A stretch of 64,000 nucleotides of DNA, from NCBI RefSeq assembly GCF_012641395.1, contig NZ_JABAIH010000008.1:248001-312000 (forward strand), read 5' to 3'. Shown here one piece after another: positions 7,918 to 17,506 of this stretch. This DNA is from Rhizobium sp. P32RR-XVIII (lineage in GTDB: Bacteria; Pseudomonadota; Alphaproteobacteria; Rhizobiales; Rhizobiaceae). The translations under genes and the position numbers were made by a program. The notes beneath the pieces are model-generated. The model saw only the letters and a program-made list of their open reading frames with translations. It had not been told where the DNA came from and did not search any database. How positions within the stretch are numbered: the first letter of the stretch is position 1; every line of letters starts with the position of its first letter.

Positions 7918-8976
7918 ATGGTTCAGAATAAAAACAAAGAATCCAACTCTGTCACCTCTCACGACGTCGCCAGGGTGGCGAACGTGTCACAGGCCCTTGT
8001 TAGCCGGGCATTCTCCGGAAAAGGCCGCATATCGCCCGAAACACGTGCCAGGATTCTGAAAGTAGCCGAAGACATTGGCTGGCATCCAAATGCGCTGGCT
8101 CGCAGCGTGGTCACCGGAGACGCGCCGCTTGTCGCCGTCGTCACGGCGCGATTGAATTTCGACTGGAGAGCCCAGGTCCTCTCCCATCTGCTGAAATCCA
8201 TTCAAGCATGGCATCTAAAGCCGCTGCTCTTCTATGCCGAGAATGATGATGACGTGGATCGTCTGCTTGGCGAAACGATGGAATGGCGGACGCGCGGCGT
8301 CATTGTCATGGCAGGTGATATTCGGGCGCGCCGGGCCGAGGCGATTATCTCCGGTGGCCAGTTTCTGGCAACCCTCAACCGCCCCGCCAACCATCCCGAT
8401 GCCTTTTCCGTGGCGACCGACAATCAGCAAGGCGGCGCTATGGCAGCTTCGCTCCTAGTTGACGAGGGCCGGCGAAAATTCCTTGTTCTAAGCGGGCCGC
8501 AGAACAACTGGGCAAGCGCGCTCCGTACTCAGGGCTTCGTCGAGGCCATCCGTTCACGTGGCGAATCCGTGATCATCTGGCACAACGAAGCGATGACGAT
8601 GGAAGCCGGCAAGGAATGCGCCGCGGCATTTCATGGGCTTCGCCATCATGAAAGGCCGGATGCGGTCTTTGCGACCGATGATGCTTTGGCCCTCGGCTTC
8701 ATGGATGGCGTGCGCGGACAGACAGGCATTCCTGCCGACCTATCGCTCCTTGGCTTCGACAATCTCGCGGCTTCTTCCTGGCTGCCCTATCAGCTGACCA
8801 CGTTCGAACAGCCGCTCAGCGAAATGGTGGGCCGGATGGTCCACTATATTAACCTGCATCAAAACAGGCCGCAGGACGCTTTCTGTTCGACTAGTCCTCA
8901 CCGGATCGGTGAGGACGGGGTCGTCTATTGCCTGCCAAAAATCATTCAACGTTCAACGACGAAACCGACCCCTTGA
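7918..8976 (+). CDS. LacI/GalR-family transcriptional regulator
   Basis: A 352-aa repressor-type protein. The N-terminal LacI helix-turn-helix and hinge are clear (TSHDVARVANVSQALVSRAF at about residues 14-33, then ISPETRARIL and HPNALARS). A periplasmic-binding-like effector domain follows (DAVFATDDALALGFMDG, LLGFDN). It is co-directional with and 170 bp downstream of the ABC/GDPD operon. The likely target is the palindrome at 1698-1713, and the likely inducer is the imported compound or a dephosphorylated product. Confidence 0.9.
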   Translation: MVQNKNKESNSVTSHDVARVANVSQALVSRAFSGKGRISPETRARILKVAEDIGWHPNALARSVVTGDAPLVAVVTARLNFDWRAQVLSHLLKSIQAWHLKPLLFYAENDDDVDRLLGETMEWRTRGVIVMAGDIRARRAEAIISGGQFLATLNRPANHPDAFSVATDNQQGGAMAASLLVDEGRRKFLVLSGPQNNWASALRTQGFVEAIRSRGESVIIWHNEAMTMEAGKECAAAFHGLRHHERPDAVFATDDALALGFMDGVRGQTGIPADLSLLGFDNLAASSWLPYQLTTFEQPLSEMVGRMVHYINLHQNRPQDAFCSTSPHRIGEDGVVYCLPKIIQRSTTKPTP

Positions 8977-8999
8977 CGGATTCGAACTGAGACCGCAGC

Positions 9000-9042
9000 G
9001 ACTTCCCGGTGGTTAGCTTGGCAACCGTGGGTACGGGAAGTC
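9000..9042. terminator. Stem-loop downstream of the LacI-family gene
   Basis: GACTTCCCG and CGGGAAGTC form a perfect 9-bp outer stem around a 25-nt loop that can fold further (GGTT/AACC). It begins 24 bp after the regulator stop and 121 bp before the sulfate-binding-protein gene, so it may separate the two units. There is no U-tract. Confidence 0.35.
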
Positions 9043-9162
9043 CATTTCAGATTTGCCCTTCAAATGGCATGGCATTCTAGCGGCCCTTCTGGAACCGGAA
9101 GAACTTTCGTTTCATTATACGACTAAGTTGATAGAGTTTCCGCAGAAACGAAGGAGGTTCCC

Positions 9163-10188
9163 ATGCAGTCAATTCGGATTACCCGGCTCCTCGCGGCCGC
9201 GGTCTTTGCGGGAAGCGTCGCAATCGGCGGCGCCGCCCCGGCTCTGGCCGATCAGACGCTTCTCAACGTGTCCTATGACCCAACGCGTGAACTCTACAAG
9301 GATTTCAACGCCGCGTTTGCCGCGAAGTGGCAGAAGGACACTGGCGAAACCCTTACGATCCAGACTTCGCATGGCGGTTCCGGGGCACAGGCCCGATCGG
9401 TCATCGATGGCCTTGAGGCCGATGTGGTGACGCTGGCGCTCGAGGGCGACATCGACGCCATCGCCAAGGCTACGGGAAAGATCCCCGCCGATTGGAAGAC
9501 CAAGTTTCCGAATAGCTCCACGCCCTACACCTCCACGATCGTTTTCCTCGTTCGCAAGGGCAACCCCAAGGGCATCAAGGATTGGGGCGACCTGATCAAG
9601 GATGACGTTCAGGTCATCACGCCGAACCCGAAGACCTCGGGTGGCGCACGCTGGAACTTCCTCGCTGCCTGGGCATGGGCCAAGCAGGCAAACCGTGGTG
9701 ATGACGCCAAGGCCCAGGAGTACGTATCGAAACTCCTGCAGCATGTTCCGGTTCTCGACACCGGCGCTCGCGGTGCAACGACGACCTTTGTCCAGCGCGG
9801 TCTGGGCGATGTTCTACTCGCCTGGGAGAACGAAGCCTATCTCTCGCTGGAGGAACTCGGTCCGGACCAGTTCGAAATCGTCACGCCGTCCTTTTCCATC
9901 CGCGCCGATCCGCCGGTCGCAGTCGTCGACGCCAACGCCGACAAGAAGGGCACGCGCAAGGTTGCCGAAGCCTATCTCAACTATCTCTACTCGGACGAAG
10001 GGCAGAAGATCGCTGCCAAGCATTTCTATCGCCCGACCAAGCCCGAAGCAGCCGACAAGGCGGACATTGCCCGCTTTAAGGACCTGAAGCTTGCAACCAT
10101 CGATGACTTCGGCGGCTGGAAAGAAGCGCAGCCGAAATTCTTCGCGGATGGCGGCGTGTTTGACCAAATCTACAAGCCGGCCCAATAA
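9163..10188 (+). CDS. sbp: Sulfate/thiosulfate ABC transporter substrate-binding protein
   Basis: Periplasmic sulfate-binding protein of 341 aa. A Sec signal peptide (ITRLLAAAVFAGSVAIGGAA, cleavage after PALA) is followed by Sbp/CysP hallmarks: LLNVSYDPTRELYKDFN, SHGGSGAQARSVIDGL, VTPSFSIRADPPVAVVDAN. The ribosome binding site GAAGGAGGT precedes the ATG. It heads the sbp-cysT-cysW-cysA operon with a 6-bp gap to cysT. Whether it prefers sulfate or thiosulfate cannot be read. Confidence 0.93.
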   Translation: MQSIRITRLLAAAVFAGSVAIGGAAPALADQTLLNVSYDPTRELYKDFNAAFAAKWQKDTGETLTIQTSHGGSGAQARSVIDGLEADVVTLALEGDIDAIAKATGKIPADWKTKFPNSSTPYTSTIVFLVRKGNPKGIKDWGDLIKDDVQVITPNPKTSGGARWNFLAAWAWAKQANRGDDAKAQEYVSKLLQHVPVLDTGARGATTTFVQRGLGDVLLAWENEAYLSLEELGPDQFEIVTPSFSIRADPPVAVVDANADKKGTRKVAEAYLNYLYSDEGQKIAAKHFYRPTKPEAADKADIARFKDLKLATIDDFGGWKEAQPKFFADGGVFDQIYKPAQ

Positions 10189-10194
10189 TATCGC

Positions 10195-11052
10195 ATGAGA
10201 GCACATAGCCCCACGTGGTGGCGGTTCAGAAAGCCGAGCGTCATTCCAGGCTTTGGAATAACGCTCGGCCTTAGCTTGACCTGGCTCACCCTTCTGATCC
10301 TCATCCCGCTCTCGGGCCTCGCCTGGCGTTCGAGCGAACTGGGCTGGGAAAAGTTCCTGTCGATCGCTTTTGACCCGCGCACGCTGAACGCACTTCGCAT
10401 CAGCTTCGGCGCCGCCTTTGTCGCGGCCTGCATCAATGCAGTTTTCGGCGTCATCCTTGCCTGGGTACTCGTGCGCTATCGCTTTCCCGGCAAGCGCCTG
10501 ATCGATGCAATGGTCGATCTGCCGTTCGCGCTTCCGACCGCCGTCGCCGGCATCGCTTTGACGACGCTCTATGCCCCGAACGGCTGGGTCGGCCAGTTTC
10601 TGACGCCGCTCGGCGTCAAGATCGCCTTTACGCCGGCTGGTATCGTCGTCGCTCTTGTCTTTGTCGGGCTGCCCTTTGTCGTGCGTACCGTGCAGCCGGT
10701 GATGGAAGAGATCGACAAGGAGGTGGAAGAAGCGGCCGCGACCCTCGGAGCCAACCGCTTCCAGACGATCTTCCGCGTCCTGCTTCCCGGTCTCGCGCCT
10801 GCCGCGCTGACGGGTTTTTCGCTGGCTTTCGCCCGCGGCGTCGGCGAATACGGCTCGGTTATTTTCATCGCCGGCAACCTGCCGTTCAAATCGGAAATCG
10901 CACCGCTCCTGATCGTCATTAAGCTGGAAGAATACAACTATGCGGCAGCGACCGGCATTGCCGCGGTGATGCTGATCATCTCGTTCAGCATGCTGCTTGT
11001 CATCAATCTCATCCAGAGTTGGAGCCGGCGGAGGTATGGCGATGGCATTTGA
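10195..11052 (+). CDS. cysT: Sulfate ABC transporter permease CysT
   Basis: Inner-membrane permease of 285 aa. The CysT-typical N-terminal VIPGFGITLGLSLTW leads into the first helix (LTLLILIPLSGLAW), and the coupling loop reads EEAAATLGANRFQTIFRVLL. The GRGVGEYGSVIFIAGN-like segment (FARGVGEYGSV) is characteristic of CysT/CysW. It overlaps cysW by 11 bp. Codons 13-25 encode a strong stem-loop (10233-10269), described separately. Confidence 0.93.
   Translation: MRAHSPTWWRFRKPSVIPGFGITLGLSLTWLTLLILIPLSGLAWRSSELGWEKFLSIAFDPRTLNALRISFGAAFVAACINAVFGVILAWVLVRYRFPGKRLIDAMVDLPFALPTAVAGIALTTLYAPNGWVGQFLTPLGVKIAFTPAGIVVALVFVGLPFVVRTVQPVMEEIDKEVEEAAATLGANRFQTIFRVLLPGLAPAALTGFSLAFARGVGEYGSVIFIAGNLPFKSEIAPLLIVIKLEEYNYAAATGIAAVMLIISFSMLLVINLIQSWSRRRYGDGI
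10233..10269 (+). repeat. Strong stem-loop inside the 5' end of cysT
   Basis: GCCGAGCGTCATTCCA pairs with TGGAATAACGCTCGGC across a 5-nt loop (GGCTT), giving a 16-bp stem with a single C/A mismatch. It begins 38 bp into the cysT reading frame. The sbp-cysT gap is only 6 bp, so the element that would normally sit between binding-protein and permease genes may have been accommodated in coding sequence. Confidence 0.65.
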
Positions 11053-11914
11053 CACAATCGCTCGCTCGGCCAAGGTGCGCTCGGTTATCACCGAAACCAG
11101 GTTCGCCCGCTGGATGCTCATCGCCCTGTCCCTGGTCTTCCTGCTGCTCATGCTGTTACTGCCGCTGGCTGCGGTCTTCGTCGAGGCCTTCCGTAAGGGC
11201 GGGGGTGCGTTCTTCGAGGCGCTGCAAGATGCCGAAACACTCTCTGCCATCTGGCTGACACTCATCGTCGCCGGGATCAGCGTGCCGTTGAACCTCATCT
11301 TCGGGGTGACTGCAGCCTGGGCGATTGCCAAGTTCGAGTTCAAGGGCAAAGCCTTCTTGACGACGTTGATCGACCTACCCTTTTCCGTTTCACCGGTTAT
11401 TTCGGGCCTCGTCTTCGTGCTGCTTTTCGGCGCAAACGCCTATCTCGGAAAGTGGCTCGATGCCAACGGAATCAAGATCCTTTTCGCTGTGCCGGGGCTT
11501 GTCCTTGCCACCATGTTCGTCACATTCCCGTTCGTCGCACGAGAGCTGATCCCGCTGATGCAGGAACAGGGGACGGCGAATGAGGAGGCGGCCCTTTCAC
11601 TGGGTGCCAGCGGCTGGCAGACCTTCTGGCATGTCACGCTGCCGAATATCAAATGGGGGCTGCTCTACGGCGTTCTGCTCTGCAACGCCCGCGCCATGGG
11701 CGAATTCGGTGCCGTTTCCGTTGTATCCGGGCATATCCGCGGCCAGACGAATACCATGCCGCTGCAAGTGGAAATTCTCTACAACGAGTATAATTTCACC
11801 GGCGCCTTTGCCGTTGCGGCATTGCTGACCCTGCTTGCCCTTGTGACCCTTGTTTTGAAGACGCTGCTCGAACTGCGATACAGCGCAGAAATCTCCGCCA
11901 GCCGGCGGCACTGA
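11042..11914 (+). CDS. cysW: Sulfate ABC transporter permease CysW
   Basis: Second membrane subunit of the sulfate importer, 290 aa. ATG 11042 is chosen because GGAGG lies at 7-bp spacing; the in-frame ATG 11036 is too close to it. Coupling loop EEAALSLGASGWQTFWHVTL and MGEFGAVSVVSGHIRGQTNT are diagnostic of CysW. It overlaps the end of cysT by 11 bp and is followed by cysA after 10 bp. Confidence 0.93.
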   Translation: MAFDTIARSAKVRSVITETRFARWMLIALSLVFLLLMLLLPLAAVFVEAFRKGGGAFFEALQDAETLSAIWLTLIVAGISVPLNLIFGVTAAWAIAKFEFKGKAFLTTLIDLPFSVSPVISGLVFVLLFGANAYLGKWLDANGIKILFAVPGLVLATMFVTFPFVARELIPLMQEQGTANEEAALSLGASGWQTFWHVTLPNIKWGLLYGVLLCNARAMGEFGAVSVVSGHIRGQTNTMPLQVEILYNEYNFTGAFAVAALLTLLALVTLVLKTLLELRYSAEISASRRH

Positions 11915-11924
11915 AGGAAATAGA

Positions 11925-12968
<1,044 letters not shown>

Positions 12969-13128
12969 CGCACGCCTGAAGGGTGACTGGCTGGAAGTGC
13001 AAGCATCATTGCGGAAGCGTTCGGGAGCGTTGGTTCCGCCATTGATTTCGCGTTGCCTAAATTAGCAAAATGTAGAATAAACGTACGAAACAACGTTTTG
13101 GCAACCAGATGCCAGGTGGGAGGGGGCT

Positions 13129-13791
13129 ATGTCTCTCGCGATCAACGATACCGCACCCGATTTTGAGGCAGCAACGACGGAAGGCAGGATCCGGTTTCAC
13201 GACTGGATCGGCAATTCGTGGGCAGTCCTGTTTTCGCACCCCAAGGATTTCACGCCGGTGTGCACCACAGAGCTGGGCTACATGGCGAAGATCAAGCCCG
13301 AATTCGACAGGCGTGGGGTAAAGATCATCGGCCTGTCGGTTGATCCGCTCGACCGTCATTCCGGCTGGGCAGACGACATCAAGGAGACACAGGGCATCGC
13401 CCCGAACTTCCCGATGATCGCCGACACCGATTATAATGTGTCGAAGCTCTATGGCATGCTGCCTGCGGCGGTCTCGGGCGATCCGACCCAGCGCACCCCG
13501 GCCGACAATCAGACCGTGCGCAACGTCTTAGTCGTTGGCCCGGACAAGAAGATCAAGTTGATACTCGTCTATCCGATGACGACCGGCCGTAATTTCGATG
13601 AAGTCCTGCGTGTGATCGACTCGCTGCAGCTGACCGCCAAGCACCGGGTGGCGACTCCGGTGAACTGGAAGCAGGGCGAGGACGTGATCATCGCCGGTTC
13701 GGTGAGCGACGACGAAGCCAGAACGATATATCCTAACGGATGGAACTCGCCGAAGCCCTATATCCGGATCGTTCCGCAGCCGGAAAGCTGA
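13129..13791 (+). CDS. Peroxiredoxin, Prx6 (1-Cys) type
   Basis: Thiol peroxidase of 220 aa. The peroxidatic Cys is Cys45 in FTPVCTTELG, with conserved Pro and Thr before it. The long C-terminal extension with YPMTTGRNFDEVLRVIDSLQ and the 220-residue length fit the Prx6/1-Cys subfamily. It reduces hydrogen peroxide and organic hydroperoxides, or acts on persulfides, in the cytoplasm. It is 48 bp upstream of a persulfide-dioxygenase-like fusion, suggesting a shared role in reactive sulfur or oxidant handling next to the sulfate importer. Confidence 0.92.
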   Translation: MSLAINDTAPDFEAATTEGRIRFHDWIGNSWAVLFSHPKDFTPVCTTELGYMAKIKPEFDRRGVKIIGLSVDPLDRHSGWADDIKETQGIAPNFPMIADTDYNVSKLYGMLPAAVSGDPTQRTPADNQTVRNVLVVGPDKKIKLILVYPMTTGRNFDEVLRVIDSLQLTAKHRVATPVNWKQGEDVIIAGSVSDDEARTIYPNGWNSPKPYIRIVPQPES

Positions 13792-13839
13792 TAAGGACAT
13801 CCGGGAACCCGCGAAACAATTTGTGAAAGGGAGGTGCCG

Positions 13840-14877
13840 ATGATCTTCCGCCAGCTCTTCGACAGCGTGTCCGGCACCTACACCTACCTCATTGCCAGCC
13901 GGCAGGGCGGTGAGGCACTCATCATCGATCCCGTACTCGAGAAGGTCGACCGCTACCTCAAGCTCGTCGAGGAGCTTGATCTCAAACTGGTCAAAGCCGT
14001 GGACACCCACTTGCACGCCGACCATATTACCGGGTTGGGTGCGCTGCGTGACCGCACCCACTGCATCACGGTGATGGGCGAGCAGACGCTTGCCGATGTC
14101 GTCTCCATGCGCGTGGCCGAGGGCGACCGAGTCGCGATCGAGGGACTAAGTCTCGATGTACTCTATACGCCAGGCCATACGGACGATTCCTATTCTTTTC
14201 TCATGAATGGCCGCGTGTTCACGGGCGACACGCTGCTCATTCGCGGAACGGGCCGCACGGATTTCCAGAATGGCAACCCGCGCCAGCAATATGACTCCAT
14301 CTTCAACAAGCTCCTCAAATTGCCGGACGAAACGCTCGTCTATCCGGCGCACGACTACAAGGGCGACACCGTTTCCACCATCGGCGAGGAGAAGCTCTTC
14401 AATCCGCGCCTGCTGGTCAGCTCCGTGGACGAGTATGTCGACCTCATGAACAACCTGCACCTTCCCAACCCGAAGATGATGGATGTGGCTGTGCCGGCCA
14501 ACGTTCATATCGGCCTGCATCAGGACGAAATCGCGCGAAGAGGCTGGGCGGTTTCCGCAACCGAGGCGCTGGCGCTACACGGTCGCCCCGACATTGCAAT
14601 CATCGACCTCCGCGAGAGGGCAGAACGGGAAAAACACGGAACTATCCCTGGCTCTATCCACGCCCCCTATCCGGATTTACAGGAAAACATCAGCCTCGGC
14701 GGCATGCTGCACGAACTGGCAGCCGCGACCGGCAAGCGGATCGTCTTTTACTGCGCCTTCGGCGAGCGCTCGGCGATGGCCGTGCAGGCCGCCCAGGACG
14801 CCGGCTTGACGAGCGCCTGTCACATCGAGGGCGGCATCGACGCCTGGAAAAAGGCAGACGGACCGCTGATCCGGTAA
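13840..14877 (+). CDS. Metallo-beta-lactamase/rhodanese fusion, persulfide dioxygenase-like
   Basis: A 345-aa two-domain protein. The N-terminal MBL domain shows THLHADH (residues 56-62), YTPGHTDDS and FTGDTLLIRGTGRTDF, which match ETHE1/Blh-type persulfide dioxygenases that use mononuclear iron. The C-terminal rhodanese domain carries the sulfur-accepting Cys in FYCAFGERS near residue 304. ATG 13840 follows AAAGGGAGGTG. Its likely reaction is oxidation of glutathione persulfide to sulfite, with sulfur exchange by the rhodanese domain. Context with sulfate uptake and peroxiredoxin supports sulfur metabolism. Confidence 0.87.
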   Translation: MIFRQLFDSVSGTYTYLIASRQGGEALIIDPVLEKVDRYLKLVEELDLKLVKAVDTHLHADHITGLGALRDRTHCITVMGEQTLADVVSMRVAEGDRVAIEGLSLDVLYTPGHTDDSYSFLMNGRVFTGDTLLIRGTGRTDFQNGNPRQQYDSIFNKLLKLPDETLVYPAHDYKGDTVSTIGEEKLFNPRLLVSSVDEYVDLMNNLHLPNPKMMDVAVPANVHIGLHQDEIARRGWAVSATEALALHGRPDIAIIDLRERAEREKHGTIPGSIHAPYPDLQENISLGGMLHELAAATGKRIVFYCAFGERSAMAVQAAQDAGLTSACHIEGGIDAWKKADGPLIR

Positions 14878-14899
14878 GCGGCGATCCTGACCCTTGGAG

Positions 14900-15538
14900 C
14901 TACGGAAGCAAGTCCGCGTTAGCAACCTTCTCGAACGTGCTGAACTGAAACTTCTGCACCGCCCCCCATGGGGTTATGTGTTCGTGCTGCTGCGTCCTGA
15001 CGAGCTTGAACTGTCTGCCGAGGACCGCCTGAAGGCTTTCGGCATCGTGACGGGCGACCGGCAAGCCGCTGCACTTCTCCGGGCCGTCGAGTGCAAAGGT
15101 GCCAATCACGGCCTTGCTGCCGTCTTTCAGAACCCGAGACAGCACGCGAACATAGGCCTGCTGATCCGCCTCCGATGTCAGGAAATGAAAGGCGGCGCGG
15201 TCATGCCAGAAATCATACTGGCGGTCGGGCGTCCAGGCGGTCACATCCGAGACGATCCAGTGCACCCGTTCGGCGTCCGCCAGCCGCGACTTTGCCGTTT
15301 CGAGAGCTGCGGCTGAGAGGTCGAGGACGCTCACATGAGCCTGCCCGACGGCCTCCAGAGCATCAACCAGCCGCGACGCGCCGCCCCCGATGTCGATGAC
15401 CGACATTTCCGGCGTCAGCCCGGCCTCGCGCATCAGGGCGAGCGACAATTCCGGCGCGGCCTCATACCAACTCACCTCGGTCGCTGCCTTGGTGGTGTAG
15501 ACATTCTCCCAATGCGCCTGGCGGTCGGTCGCATTCAT
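14900..15538 (-). CDS. Class I SAM-dependent methyltransferase
   Basis: A 212-aa cytoplasmic methyltransferase. The SAM-binding motif I is VIDIGGGASRLVDAL, followed by the acidic motif VLDLSAAAL and motif IV-like FWHDRAAFHFL. The start at 15538 follows GAGGTGATTTC. It resembles the small thiopurine/tellurite-resistance-like methyltransferases. The acceptor is unknown; it ends 22 bp from the persulfide-dioxygenase-like gene in convergent orientation, so a sulfur acceptor is possible but unproven. Confidence 0.8.
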   Translation of the reverse strand: MNATDRQAHWENVYTTKAATEVSWYEAAPELSLALMREAGLTPEMSVIDIGGGASRLVDALEAVGQAHVSVLDLSAAALETAKSRLADAERVHWIVSDVTAWTPDRQYDFWHDRAAFHFLTSEADQQAYVRVLSRVLKDGSKAVIGTFALDGPEKCSGLPVARHDAESLQAVLGRQFKLVRTQQHEHITPWGAVQKFQFSTFEKVANADLLP

Positions 15539-15608
15539 GAAATCACCTCGGCTCAGCAAGCAAGTTTACCACGGGCGAACTGCGGATCACCGACGCTTCC
15601 TGATGAAA

Positions 15609-16667
15609 TCACCCGGCCCTGTTCCCTTCGCCATCGAATACATGCAGGTTCTGGGCCGGGAAGGAAACACTGACCCGAGGCCCCGCGGTCAACGCCTCGC
15701 GGTTCAGTGTGAAGACCTTGAACGGCAGGCCGTGCAACGAGAGATGCAGGATGATGCCGAAGCCTGTCGGTTCGACGAGTTCGACATCGGCGCTCATGCC
15801 GGTACCATTCGAAGACATGACCACATGTTCCGGCCGGATGCCGAGCGTTACCTTTGATCCATTGGCGACCGACAAGGGCGCGGTAAGCGGGACCACCGTG
15901 CCGTCCTTCAGCTTCACGGCGCCTGCTTCATAAGTAGCCTCGAGGAAGTTCATGCCCGGCGACCCGATAAAGCCGGCGACGAAGAGATTGGCGGGGCGAT
16001 CGTAAAGCTCCAGAGGACTGCCGACCTGCTGGACCACGCCGCCATGCATCGCGACAATCCGGTCTGCCAGCGTCATCGCTTCGATCTGGTCGTGGGTGAC
16101 GTAAATCGAAGTCGCCTTCAGGTCGCCATGCAGTTTCTTGATTTCCGCGCGCATCTGCTCGCGCAGGCGAGCATCGAGGTTCGAGAGCGGTTCGTCGAAA
16201 AGGAACGCCTTCGGCTGGCGCACGATCGCGCGGCCCATGGCGACACGCTGGCGCTGGCCGCCCGATAGCGCTTTCGGCCGGCGTTCGAGCAATGGATCGA
16301 GACCGAGCTTCGAGGCCGCATTCGCGACGGCACTTGCGATCTTTTCCTTCGCCGTCTTCCGAAGCTTCAGGCTGTAGCTCATGTTGCCGGCGACGTTCAT
16401 GTGCGGATAGAGCGCGTAGGATTGGAACACCATGGCGATGTCGCGATCCTTCGGGTGCAACTCGTTGACCCGGTTGCCGGCAATGCGGATTTCACCGCCG
16501 GTGACGTCCTCCAGTCCCGCAATCATGCGCAGCAACGTCGATTTCCCGCAGCCGGAAGGGCCGACGAGCACCACGAACTCGCCGTCCTTGATGCGCAGGT
16601 CGACGTCATGCAGCACCTGCACGTGGCCGTAGGCTTTCTTGATGTTCTTAACATCGATCGATGCCAT
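15609..16667 (-). CDS. Sugar-type ABC transporter ATP-binding protein (UgpC/MalK family)
   Basis: A 352-aa ATPase of carbohydrate uptake class 1: Walker A GPSGCGKSTL, Q-loop MVFQSYALYPHM, signature LSGGQRQRVAMGRAI, Walker B AFLFDEPLSNLDARLR, H-loop THDQIEAMTLADR, and a C-terminal TOBE/OB region (LGIRPEHVV). It is the last gene of an operon read from 21806 down: gntR, PLP enzyme, binding protein, two permeases, this ATPase. Such ATPases are often shared among sugar importers. Confidence 0.9.
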   Translation of the reverse strand: MASIDVKNIKKAYGHVQVLHDVDLRIKDGEFVVLVGPSGCGKSTLLRMIAGLEDVTGGEIRIAGNRVNELHPKDRDIAMVFQSYALYPHMNVAGNMSYSLKLRKTAKEKIASAVANAASKLGLDPLLERRPKALSGGQRQRVAMGRAIVRQPKAFLFDEPLSNLDARLREQMRAEIKKLHGDLKATSIYVTHDQIEAMTLADRIVAMHGGVVQQVGSPLELYDRPANLFVAGFIGSPGMNFLEATYEAGAVKLKDGTVVPLTAPLSVANGSKVTLGIRPEHVVMSSNGTGMSADVELVEPTGFGIILHLSLHGLPFKVFTLNREALTAGPRVSVSFPAQNLHVFDGEGNRAG

Positions 16668-16671
16668 GTGA

Positions 16672-17502
16672 TTACCCTTTGACCGCGCCGGCCGTCAGGC
16701 CCTGGACGAGATACCGCTGGATGAGCAGGAAGAAGAGGCCGGCGGGAATGAGCGCCAAGCAGCCCGCTGCCATCATCTGCCCGAAATCCACGGAGAATTT
16801 CGAAACGAAGGTGAGCAGCCCCACCGGGAAGGTTGCTGCGTCATTGCCGTTGATCAGCATGAGCGCGAAGAGCAACTCGCTCCATGCCGCCGTGAAAACG
16901 AAACCGAGTGTCGCCGCAATCCCGGGCAGCGTCAGCGGCAGGATGATCTGCCGGAAGGCGGTGAATTGTGTCGCTCCGTCGATCATCGCCGCCTCTTCCA
17001 GATCCTTCGGAATGCCGTCGAAGAAGGATTGCATCAGAAAGGTCGCGAAGGGCACGTTGAATGCCGTGTAAACGACGACGAGGCCGGTCAGGCTGTTCGT
17101 CAGGTGCAAGGGCGAGAGGATCTTGAAGATCGGTGCAACGAGCATGACCAGCGGAAACATCTGCGTCAGCAGCATCAGTGCCACGATCCAGTACTTCGCC
17201 CGGAAATTGAAGCGCGATAGCGCGTAACCTGACAGCGAGGCGCAGAACGTCACCGCAATCGCGGTCGAGGCCGACACGATCAGGCTGTTCTTGAAGAAGG
17301 TCGGGAATGCGCTGTGCTGAAGCACGAAGGCATAATGGTCCCATGTCGTACGCGAGGGCCACATGCGCACACCTTCGGTGTAGAGCAGATCGTTCGGCGT
17401 CACCGAGACCTTCAGCAGCCAGAACAGCGGAAAGAGCGCGAAGGCAATGTAGCAGAGGAGTGCCAGCCGATGCGCGATGGTTGGAATGATGGATCGTCTC
17501 AT
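16672..17502 (-). CDS. Sugar-type ABC transporter permease (MalG/UgpE-like)
   Basis: A 276-aa inner-membrane protein with six predicted helices. The coupling loop is EEAAMIDGATQFTAFRQIIL, the form seen in carbohydrate class 1 permeases. The C-terminal LIQRYLVQGLTAGAVKG is the almost invariant end of the MalG/UgpE family. It is 4 bp from the other permease gene and 4 bp from the ATPase gene. Confidence 0.92.
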   Translation of the reverse strand: MRRSIIPTIAHRLALLCYIAFALFPLFWLLKVSVTPNDLLYTEGVRMWPSRTTWDHYAFVLQHSAFPTFFKNSLIVSASTAIAVTFCASLSGYALSRFNFRAKYWIVALMLLTQMFPLVMLVAPIFKILSPLHLTNSLTGLVVVYTAFNVPFATFLMQSFFDGIPKDLEEAAMIDGATQFTAFRQIILPLTLPGIAATLGFVFTAAWSELLFALMLINGNDAATFPVGLLTFVSKFSVDFGQMMAAGCLALIPAGLFFLLIQRYLVQGLTAGAVKG

Positions 17503-17506
17503 GGCC

